From Syngnathus acus (taxonomy: Eukaryota; Chordata; Actinopteri; Syngnathiformes; Syngnathidae), in NCBI RefSeq assembly GCF_901709675.1, contig NC_051089.1:5560476-5624475 (forward strand): DNA of 64,000 bases, given 5' to 3'. The stretch's first letter is position 1, and each line of letters opens with the position of its first letter. This document shows positions 32,020-44,000 of the stretch, piece after piece. The notes beneath the pieces were generated by a model, which searched no databases, was not told where the DNA came from, and was given only the letters and a program-made list of their open reading frames with translations. The translations under genes were made by a program, and so were the position numbers.

Positions 32020-35000
32020 GTGCGTGAACTTTTTAGTCTTTAAACTGAGACAAACTAACACGATCGTAAACAAGTGATGTGTTTTAAACAGCCTCATTCG
32101 TAGTGCAGTTTATAAAATCAGATTTATGACAACTTGACCCACTTTTTTTTGCGTGACAACCGGTGGAACTTGTCACACGGTGCGAGCGGCGGCTCACTTC
32201 CGACTCATGACTAACCCTGCGCGGCACGGAGTTACGCGTGAAGGCGGTCCACTCCAAAACCAACTAGACATGTTGCAATTAAACGCAAAATTGTGTCATG
32301 TGCTTACTTTCACTTTGTACCCATAGTTTTACGCTCATCGTGGTGCGTTCAAGTCATCTTTTCAGCACAGAGTCGAGTCTTTACATCATTGACAGACTCA
32401 TTTAGTATATCCATGATTATACTGCATTATTTTGTCTTTATATGTGAACAAGATCAATTGGTGGGTATTTATTTTTATATCAACCTTTTTCAAATAAATA
32501 TATTGTATTCTATACAACTTCTAGGCTTGTAGATAAGATGGATCCTATCCCAGCTCACTGAACAGAAGCAGTGTGCAGTGTAAACCCTGCAGTAGCCACC
32601 TGTCAATGCTGAGATCATTGAGACAAACATTCTTACCTAAAGACAGTTTAGCATCTTCAATTAAGCTAACATGCAATATTTTGGAATGTGGGATAAAGCC
32701 CGAGGAAATATATACATTTAATCTTGTTAATATCGTCAACACAGAAGCAACAATGCAGCAATTGGCTTTGCCGCAATTTGCCGATAGATTGTCAGCTTAC
32801 GTCAGAATGTTGCATCGTATTTCTTTCCATACATTTAGTTTGGCTCTCAAAGGACTTCATAAAAATGTAAAAGTTCAGCAAATGACAGTATATTTGATCA
32901 TCTGTTGTGTAATCCATGTGAGTTTTTTTAATTGCACTTTTAAAATGACATCCATACATTTTCTATAGCTTGTCCTCATAAATATTTCAGGTAACCTGGA
33001 GCCTATCCCAGCGAATTTCGGGCGAGAAGCGAGATACATCTTCTCGACGGATTTAAGCCTACTGACAATTTGGAATCTCCATTACGCATCTTTTCACGAT
33101 TGTGACAGGGAGCCGAACTGAGAGCCAAATGAACTAATTTTAGTTGATTGCTAAGAAGACAACACTTGCATCCATGCTTTTTAACGCGACACTGCAGGGA
33201 GCTGTTGTGTCAGCACAAAGTCAACGTGGAGACAGACAGGCAGGCAGAATGCTTCTAGTAGCACTTTGTCATGCCCTGGCCTCTCAGGAATTCACATACA
33301 CACACATGCAGAAGAAACCTGAGAAGTGCGTTGCCGACTAGGTTAAGGACGCGCCTGTGTGATGACGAGTGTTATCCGTCTATGTGGAATGTTCGCAGCC
33401 TATCTTCACAAACAACTAACCGCATGACAACTTGCATCTTTAATATTATCATTAATATCGTCGACTTACTAAGCAGACAAATAGACACGATTAAAACCGC
33501 TTTTGTGTCACCACTACGTCACAATAACATCCATTCCTGGGGCGGTGACATTTTTTGTAGCACAGTGAAGGTGACTTTAGTGACAACATTTGGATTGGCA
33601 CATTTTTGCATGTCGCTTGTTAACCCTGCAATTCGTGTTGTGCAGCATCTGTGCCTTGTTTGCTTCCTCCCCTCCCCACCAAACAACTGTTATTGCCATC
33701 CAAAATATATTTCCCATATGCCTGAAGATCAGCAAGCGTGACAAAGTCATAAAACGCACCTACTTCTGCAGCTCGGTTTTATCAGTCCTACACTTAAGTA
33801 TGTGAAGCAAGAAAAAAAACTACCATTTTGCTTCAACCAGTGCAGCTGTTCAAACTGATTACGCATCGGTAGTACACTCTCACACATTGGCTTTAACAGA
33901 CTTCACTTTGTGTCGTGTGCCGTGCATTCTGAACAGTTCGTGCCGTGTGAAACGAGCGCTGACAAAACAGCGCTCTTGAGCAGCACACAGAGAGATTGGC
34001 TTTAAAGGTTTTTCGTCAGGCGCTGAGGGTTTGATCACAAGTGTTGTATAGATTGGGAAGTGCGATGCTTACTTGAGCTGATTCTCTTGTTTGTATTGAT
34101 TTTAGGAACAAGTGGATGCCGCTACTACAGAAAAATAGGAAAAGAATCAGGGATAAAATTTACACTGGGCATTGAACGTTGATCCGTTTGTTCACTTTTG
34201 AATTAAAATGTGATATTCAGGTAGTTTTTTTGGGGGGGCATTTTGCCTTGTCATCGGTTACTAGCAATCAGAATCAAATGCTAATATGTGAATGCTAGCA
34301 TGTAAAAAGGCACAGTGACAAAGCGTCTGTATATTTTACAGAACTCCTTTACATCCTTCTTGTCTATTGAGGGAAGTTGTAACAATACTGACAAAACCCA
34401 ATTGAGGCTGCACAAAGTGACTCAACTTCTTCCTGCTTAGCTGCATCGATGTTTTAATTACTTGACTGATGAACGCTAATTATATCAGCACTTTGCTGAT
34501 TAGCAGAATGCCAATGGAAGAATGAAAGCGTATTTACCGGGTTTGTTTTTACTTATTAGAGAAGGAGGGGAAAAGCAAATTGCTCACTTTAGGATGACTT
34601 TGATAAAGTCAGGAAGTCCAGCGTAATACAATTCAAAGAATTTTGACTAGAACCCAAATTCTTTGGTAAAATAATTTTTCTTGGCTACGGGATTTGGATA
34701 CTCCTGACAGAGACTTCCTTGTTGTGCTCTTTCAAGGCTGTTGTGTGTTTATTTTCTTTTAATGACGGTAAGCCCTTCACGCGAGACGGCGTCGAGAGAG
34801 GTGATCAATTCTCATCCCGCCTCCGAACTCATTATAGGCCTCATCGGCTAGCTCATCACTGCCCTCAACTTTTAGTCAAGGGCGGGCGGGAAAGTGACGA
34901 TGAGCTAGCGCTCAGCAAAAAAAAAAAAAAGGTGTAAACAAAAGACGGATACTGCGGCATCCTCGTGGCCCGCCATCATTAGCGTGTGTTGATGCACGGG

Positions 35001-38000
35001 GGAATCGGCTGCTCCAGTCTTGTAGATCCAGCACTGAAACATCTATACATAGAAACAAATTTCCACTGAGCTTATTCTGGTTCTTCTCCTCAGTGAGACT
35101 TTTGTACGAGAAGTACCTAGCTCAGCATTCCCCAAAAGCCTTTACTGCTTGTAAAATCTGGCATTTTTCTACCCCCCCTGAGTGTTGCTGTTCTGTATAA
35201 AGCATCACTGACAAGCAATAGGTAGGACAAAGTTGAACTTGTGATATTCCGTCCTCCTCACTCAGGTCCAATGTAATACATCCGAAGTCATTAATGGTCA
35301 GATAAAACGACACCAAAAATATATTTTTTGGTCTTTTGGTAGTAGCAGCAGTTTTCCCATTTCAGCCGTAATGTGTTCACCTGACTTCTCACCTCAGCGC
35401 TTCAAAATCAGCGTCTTCTCCCGTCCTCATCTCAGCCCCGCCGTGATAGCCTGAAAAATGTCAGTCGCAGTCTCATCAACATGGGCCGCAGGAGTGGGCT
35501 TTTTTCAGAGAGCCCTGAAATGGATGGAAAGACATCAGCGCCTATGATGTTTTGTAACACTTTCTATTTGAAAGTGCTTGGCGAGAGGTCTGACAGGCCA
35601 CGCTGGTCAGTGTGATGCATTTTTCACATTTAGCTGTAAAATCATCCTTTTATAGGTTGATGATGTCATACCAGACATCTTTCCTACTCTGTCATTTCAA
35701 CAGAATCAGTCTTCATTCGAGGGGACGTATGGAAAATGTATTGCATATGATTGTCTATGTGCCAGGTATCAGAATCTAGCAGCTAATCCGAAATGTCCAA
35801 CAAAGAACAATTTTGGGCAGAGAAACCGATAGCAAGTAAATCAACCAGATTGTGATGTCACAATTCTGCAAAAATTTACCATGGACAAATTTTCGGCAAT
35901 ATTTACTTGGTTGTTTAATTTTGAAAAGGCCTTGCTATTTGTGCCCAATTTTCCATCATGCATGTTCTTAAATCAAAACTGATTGGAATGTGTTAGTTTT
36001 CCGTAGACCACAGACTTCCCGAACAATTTGAAGTGTCTCAGGAATTTTTCCTAGTGTCACCTCGGGTTACTCGTGTCAACAAGTTAGTCACCGGCTCCTA
36101 AAAAAACCCAAGGACCATCGTGCCAAACATTCTCAGAAAGCCTGTGTGTGAGCTGGAAGTTTTGGAAAAAGAAGGAAGTCGCTTTGTTGTTTCGGATTCA
36201 TGGTTACACCCCGCTTGTTGGCGTGATGTCATCCTGTCGTGAAAACACTGGAAAGCCTCCGATATAATTTAGCAATCCGCAAAACTCGTTGCATAAACAT
36301 CACTATGCCGTAATCCCGCATTATTGAATATAATAACTACTCACGGTTTTGGGGTTTTATAAACAGCGAGGCCAAAATTCATCGGATGGCATTTTGTAAG
36401 CACGCTTTGCCGCAATCAGGCGTACCCCGCTGTCTCTTCCAATCTCGTTGTCTCGACGAGCTCAGTCAAACAACTCCACCAGGTCACAATTAGGTCTCAG
36501 ACGGCCGCTCTCGACATGTCATCCATTTTGTTTAATGATAGCGCGTATCGCCTGGGGGAGTCCCGGTGGTTGGGCAAATTCTCGCAACCCACTGATTAAA
36601 TGGACGCCAGAAATCAGTTCTTCTTTCCGCGAGTTAAAATGACACAAACATATGCTTTAGCCGAGTGGTATTTTTCCACATTATCGTGCTGCTTCTGCAT
36701 TCGCTCAGTGTTATTTGTTTGTGTTGCTCGGCAGGAGGTCAACCTGCTGGATTATGATATCCGTATTGGAGCTTCGACTATACAGAATGGAACATTTTTC
36801 TTTACCCATCCAATCTAACATTAGACATAGATATGGATATGTTGAGCTATCATGTCTGAAACTCGATTTCTGAATCTTTTTAAAGAATTTTTTTAACTGA
36901 CATAATTTTTGCGACACAAAAGACAAACGTCCGTGTTGTGTATCCGATATTTCTTGTGTCATAAATTACCGGAATTCCAACCTGGTGTAAATAATTTTCC
37001 ACATACCACAGAAATATTCTCGTCAATATGCAGTTTGAGAAAGTCAGCCACTGTCTGCAATTGTTTGCCGTAGCTTCCCTCACTCCAGGATTTGGGAAGT
37101 GCTCCCTTCCTGACAGGAAGTGTTTACGGCTTGGCGACATTCCCTTTTTAACTCGACAAGTCTGTGTTCGCCTCGCTTTGCTAAAATGTCTAACCAAGGG
37201 TTAAATGTTCACAGCTGTTCCGGCTGGAGCAAAATTTCGGATGTTGAAAAAAAAAGTAACAAATAGCAACTGGCCCGTGGCAGTCGCATGGGCCACTGAT
37301 GACGCCGCTTTGTGCTAACAGATTAGCGATTGTTGCTTGCAGGGATTTGAGACTCCACCCTGTCTGTTACATCCTTAATTGACGTCTGTTTCATCATCAA
37401 CTTGTACTCATCAAAAAACAAAAACAGCTTTGTTTACCTTTGAGATTCTGTTTCGTTGTGCCCAATATGACCCCAACCTTGTTAGTATGCACCATCATTC
37501 TTGCATGTTAGCTTTCCCCCCCTTCTTTAAGCCTTCTCATGCATTGTGAAAGAAGAAAAATACAAATGAGCATTTCCTGTGTAATTACAGCACATGTGGG
37601 ATTAACATAGTTTATAACTTTTTAACATTCCGTTGCTGCACCAGCACTATTGCACTGCGGCAATGCCGCCAATAAACCTATCACGGGGCGTCTAAGGGGG
37701 GTGGCAAAGGAAGGAAATTGGGTGCCGCCAAGCGTGTCGCCAAGTACTTCATCTTGAATATCTATCATATATATTGAAGGAACTTTTATACGGCGCTCCG
37801 CTCTCTTCTCTTTTATACGGTGCTCCGTTCTCTTCTCATGTGGGCTGGAGTCCTAAAACTTTTTTTTTTAATCCTACCTGCGGATTGGTCGCAAATTGCC
37901 TTTCACTTCTCATCTTCGTGTTCACTGGTTTACTAACGGCAATCCAAATTTAATTGGCTGACTTGAAATCGGGTTAGAAACCGTATCATGATTGTGTATG

Positions 38001-41000
38001 TACAGTGCTGAGTGGGCTCCTAAAATGGATGCCCCTTTTCCAATGTTACTTACCAGGAATCATCATCTCTTATTCTAAGAACATGGCTAACTAAATTCAG
38101 CCCATCGCCGTGGCTGCAGTTTGAATTTGCATGGAGGCTGACCCAGCTGCACTTTAAACGCCATACAAATTTAAAATTACAGATCACGCCGTGTGGATAT
38201 TTCGATAGTTTGTTGCCACTGGAGTCTGGTCAATGATATCACAACTCTGGAAGCTTTCCTATGGAAACTACGCCCGGCTATAAACATGGCTGAGGTATTA
38301 AAGCTGCCCCACATAGGCAGCAATGCAAAGATGTGAAGCGCGCAGTCGTCAAATGTGTTCCTAATCTCAAAGTGGGAGTGGGGTTGGTAATAAATTTGCT
38401 GTAAGCGTTGCGGCACAGATGTCTCGGAGGGAGAGGAAACTAATGGCTGCATGTGTTCAACATGGAATCCTTTCAACGTCTACCAAAAAATGCACCGCTC
38501 TGGGAGTGAATTGCAACTAAAATAGAAGAGACTTTTACGAATAAATTATCAGCGTACCTTTGGAAGTGCGCCGAGACTGCGACCTTGATTATATCATTGC
38601 TCCCCTGACGTAAATCACTGTTTGTTTACGCTTGGCAGTCTCATTCAGGTGCTCTGAGATGATTCTACAATTAGATTAAAGCAAAGCAAATGAATTCACC
38701 TGCAAAAAAAAAAACAACAACCCGCAGTTGCCCTCAAGTGAAGTGCTCGCACAGCTTGATTGAGAAAAATGTCTTCATAGCAAATACGATAACACGATTA
38801 GCTTCTCTAGTCTCTCAGTAGGCCTTTAGAGGGAGGACGTAATTTTCCCGGAGAATGCTCGAGTAGCAGTTGTGATGCTTTTGTAAATGTATTCCATAAA
38901 GTTTCATTAAAGGTGGCTTTGTGTCGGCGGTAAAAGGCAGTTTTGTGCGCCATCTGCCCAGTCTGTCTGGAAGATATTTAATGCAGTTCAGTCCTTCGCA
39001 ATGGCTGCCGTGATTAATGCTAACGAGAATCGCCGCTGACAAACACAACAGCACCGATAGCGGCTACTGCATTGTGCCAAATGACTTACACAAAACAGCC
39101 AAGCACTTTGCGATATGGTCAGTAGTATAGAGACAGACATCTTAATGAGGTAATTAATCAATCAGGATCATTTTGTTTTAAAAATTGCCCAATGCGATTG
39201 CGGTTAGCAATTCACAGTCAGGAAATCTGTGTTTTAATCTGTACTTGGAGTTTGCGTGTTATCTCCATGATGGTGTGGGTTTTCATCAGCTACTCGGGTT
39301 TCTTTCCATATCTCTAAACATGTTTTGCAGGGTAGTTGAAAGTCTGCATCACGGGTCACCAACCAGGTGCCCGTGGGGATCAGGCAGCCCCCAGGCACCA
39401 CATGGATATCCCACAGGCTTGTTCTAAAAATAGCTCACCGGTGCGATGTTTTTATTTTACAGTTTTTGTTGTGTCGCCAGGCTGCCGATTTTTGGTTGTT
39501 TCCCCGTGTTGAACAAAGCTTGACATAGGCCAAAATTCGGGGTTAAAAACATTCGCACACCCAGACGACCTTTTCGGATTACTCCATGCCTCCAACTTTA
39601 TGGGAAATGTTTGGGGAAGGCCCTTTTCTGTTCCAGCATGACTGACCTCACAAAGATTCATCCAGACAAAAAGTCCCAGAGCCACACTCCAAGAATCTTG
39701 ACAAAAGTCCTCCCACAAGAGTGGAAGCTGTTATCGCTACAGAGTGCAAACAAGATCAATCTTCCTTTCGCTTTTACTTTGGTTTGTTTGGCCGACACGC
39801 GCCACTTTTCGACTGCATACTACTGATTTGGCTCGACTAACATTGTTACTTCTCCAACTGGTACCACTGGAGACTACATACCCATTTTCCAGCAAACCTT
39901 TATATTTTACCCACCTAAATTTAAACTAGTTGCAGAGAAAGAAATATGCAAAAATATCTTCCCATCTTGTCTTTTCTCCTTTGTCTGAAGAGCTCCTGCT
40001 GTTTGCTTGCTTTGCATGCTGACAAACAGAAAAAAAAAAAACTTTGAAAGGCCATAATGCAATTGAGCTGCTAAGCACTGTGTAGTATCGGGCAATCAGT
40101 GGCTGAAATCCCTCGTGGCATGAAACATAAATCACACACGCCAGTCCTTCACTTTCCCTCCATTGGATAACCTGATGACTTTTCTGCCATTCCCAGCGGG
40201 GCTTCAACCTTGACGAGCTCCGCTCAATCCCTGCCGCTGCCGTCGTGGAATAAATGTCACGCTCGCGTCAGCACAACCCAGGCCTGTCTTGGAATTTGTC
40301 CGGTTAACACGTGGCTCATAATTACTGGAGACTGTCGAAAAATAAACCATCAGCGTAGCCTTTGTTAATTAGAAGTGCCACATCACCAAGCCCATGAGCT
40401 CAAATGACAACTAATGCAACCATTACGATTTTTATCTCTCTCCAGCCATATGCCGTCACTCGCTTTCTCTCCCGTAAGTGCACAGAAGGACAATTGCCGT
40501 CAATGTTTTCTCCCATGTAATGGAAGAATGAGGGCCCCAATCGAAGTGAAATCGGAGAAGCTTTCGGGTCGTCAAATATTGAGCCAAAGTGGCAGGTGCC
40601 AGTTGCGGCGTGGTCGCCTCGCTAATGTTCTCCCTCTGTTGCCGCTGATGCGAAGAGGACTTCATTGGCTGAGAGCTGCAGCGCATTTCAACAAGTATTG
40701 CCTTCGCCTGGGAACAGGCGGATATAAGAAATGGGGTTTTGGAATCTGGGTTAGCAACAAAAGTAATAGTGAGAGGTACCAATGGGACGTGGCTTAAGCC
40801 TTTGCGGTAGTTCTGCCAGATTCTTATTTGACAACACGGGGATGAATTTCACCCTTGAGACAGCAACGTGCCCATTCAAATTCACCTTTATTAAAGAACT
40901 TTGGAGGCGGGCTGAACGAAAAGAACAGAATTTCATATCTTGATATTAATGTCAGATATCTCAGGATTCAGTTGGATTTCAGGGTCAGTGAGATGTAAGC

Positions 41001-44000
41001 ATTAAAAATATAACAAAAAGGCCTCCAAGCTTTGATTCCGTGGGGAGTTTTACTCTAGGTTGCGTCTTGGCTGCGGTCCCGACGCACCCTGGCCATGCCG
41101 CGAGGCAGATGGTGCGTCCCCGGGTGATGCTGACTTGCCGCTCACAGCCTCATGCTTTCTCCTGCTGTCGGTTGGTCATTAGCGCCGCGGGACCGGACGG
41201 ACATTTTGGTGCCGTTTGCAAATACGAACCGTCTCATCTACATCCACTAACGGTTATGAACGAGACAACCGGGGACAAGCTGGTGCGGCTTTACAGATAC
41301 TGTTGATCATAGTGATTGCTGGTTCGAATGTAATGAGAATAAATTATTAATGTTGCGGACAACAAACGACTGGATTAGGAGGGCGTTGAAATTATTTAAC
41401 AAACAGCATTAAAGTCATTAAAAAACAGGACACACTCACTTAATTGAAAGCCGAATGAAAAGACATTTCTAGTTGCTCTGGAACTGACCTTCAATTTGCT
41501 CCTGTTTGAAACGACTGCTTTAGTTTCTCGCTACTGCCTTCAAAATAGCAAAAGAAAAGCTACTGAAAATGATCTGTACATATTTTGGGTCAACCATTCC
41601 CCAGCTTCAAGCAAATTATAAACTGTATTTCTAAATAATGTCCAACAGGTATTTACTGACTGAACTGCGTATCATTTGAACAACGTTAGCCCTCGTATAT
41701 TCACGTTACACAAAAATGGAGTCATAAACTAGGAATGTTATGAAGAAAGGCTATGTGATGGTAAAAGACAAGGTAGACTGGCTTAAACTAGTCTCTCATT
41801 ACATCCCATGGAACGTAAACATAGACGCACACAACATTGCAACCACGTTAGGATCCATCCATCCATCCATTTTCTGAACCGCTTAGTCCCCACGGGGGTC
41901 GCGGGAGTGCTGGAGCCCATCCCAGCCGTCATCGGGCAGTAGGCGGGGGACACCCTGAACCGGTTGCCAGCCGATCGCAGGGCACACTGAGACAAACAAC
42001 CACGTTAGGATCCATTCAGACTAATTGTTGGTATTGAAAACATCGCCGCATCAATTAAGTTACTCTTTCAACCTCAAATATTTTGTGAATTGGACAACAC
42101 CGGACAATTAATTTGAAGTGATGACCCCTATTTGTAGAAATACATAATGTCCTTGTATTAACTGTGAATGTAAATTAGTTATTTGTGTCTTGACTGGTGA
42201 CCAGTTGCGGGGTGTAACCCGCCTCTCGCCCTCCATTTTAAACATGCACCAGCCTTCACATTTGGTTCTGGACCAGTCAGTCTGATACACACGGTTAAAT
42301 GAAATGCATTGAAAACTGATATTGAATCAAATTGCTCCCGACCGTTCGAATTAGTGGCTCAGCTGGTGTGTTTGATTGCAAAATCCCATTTTTCTTTTTG
42401 CCTTCCAAATATCACAGTTAAACTGTGTCAGTCTGAAATCCCATTTTGATTGCTCGGGGAAGGCAAAGCGTACACTTTAAAATATTGCAGCTCTTTGAGA
42501 TTTTATAGCTAAACTCACCACTCAGGCAACCGTTTGAAGGCTGTTGGCAAGGTTTTCATCGCTCACTCGTCCTTCGTTTGTCCAACGCTATGTCAACAGG
42601 AAAGGCAAAGATGATGTCATGCTTTTGGAGCAGCTCCGCCCGTAACTCAATCAATGATGCTGTTGTTTCCTGAAGCATGCTCAAACATCCTGCGGCTCAT
42701 GAGGATCCATAACAAGGCAGTAGAAAGTGTTTGAAGACCTTGAGCATAGAAAAGGACGGTTTTGATTTGCAGCTATCGTGAAACCTTTCATGTCAAACAC
42801 AAGCTGTTCCAATTGGTTAGAATTCTTAATTACTTCCCTCATAGGAAATAGTTAACTGAATTTCTTCGCCACCGTTTTTTATTGAACGTGCTTCTTATTC
42901 TAATTCTTCTATCATTATTGTCTACTTATTTTATGGATCGACCAGGACGCATGTATGTCCACAGGGGCATTGACCTTTTCCAAGATGATCAAATGTTGAA
43001 TTCCGGTTGTTGGAACAAATTTCCAGAAAAATAATATTGAATGGTCACATTGCCCGGGTGTTCCAACGTTCCGCCATACTTAGTCAAAACCTTTCCCAAG
43101 GTATAAATTGACCAGCACATAAAGCCAAGTCATGCTATGCCAACATGGAGACAAATTACATCACTTTGGGTGTTTTTGTGGGCCATGGCCTCCGACCTCG
43201 AACCACTCCATTGAAGTACCACAGTCGAATGGGAATTGATGTGATTCATTATGTTTTCATAGTGAGGGTTACTATTTCTCGGGTATGAGCTGCGTAAGAG
43301 CTCGGGTTTGGCACACGAGTTGGCATTACCGTTGCTCAAGCTTTCATGCTAACTCGTGACAAGGTGGTAATCAAACTGCGATCATGATTGATATTTATTT
43401 TGCTAAGTGATTTGAGGTCGTTTGGGCCCTGAGGTTGTTGTGTTTGTGTTGCAGATGGTTTTCTTTTTTGTTACCTCTATTTGCGAGAGAAACATATGTA
43501 TTTTATTTTGTGGCGCAAAAACAAACCAGGGCCATGTTTGTGCTGGACTTGAAACTCACAGAAGCATAACATTTGAGGAACCCATAATTATGCTGCGGCA
43601 GAACAAGGCCTAGTTATTTTCCCCAAAACAGATGGAAAAGGGCAGCATTGGAAGATAGGAGGATTTAACACACAGTAGCCGCGAGGAAATTTGCCTGTTG
43701 TCCTTTAGTTACTATTCACTGTCTGAGAACGTACGCTAAAGATGTCGCTAAGCGGTTTACACGACATTCTGCGAGAATGTAACAGTTTTCGTTATGAACT
43801 TTAGGGGCATTATATTACGTTCCAACGAGCCGCGGTTGACCATGTTAAATTAGCTAAGCATGTTCTACTAGCTCTGTCTTTCCTCCTGGCTCGAAGCCAA
43901 CTTATTTCTATTTGAGCCTGCAGTAACATTAGTCAGCGTGGTAAAGTGATTAAGGTAAAGCTTCCAGGCAGACATTTATTTTCATTACTTTTTTTAAATC

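Noticed and set aside
40414-40797. 127-codon plus-strand open frame in shf intron 1
   Set aside because: No family resemblance and no splice-site support; a competing frame of similar length lies on the other strand.
41318-41330. GGTTCGAATG as a tRNA or SINE B box
   Set aside because: An isolated match with no A box or family sequence around it.
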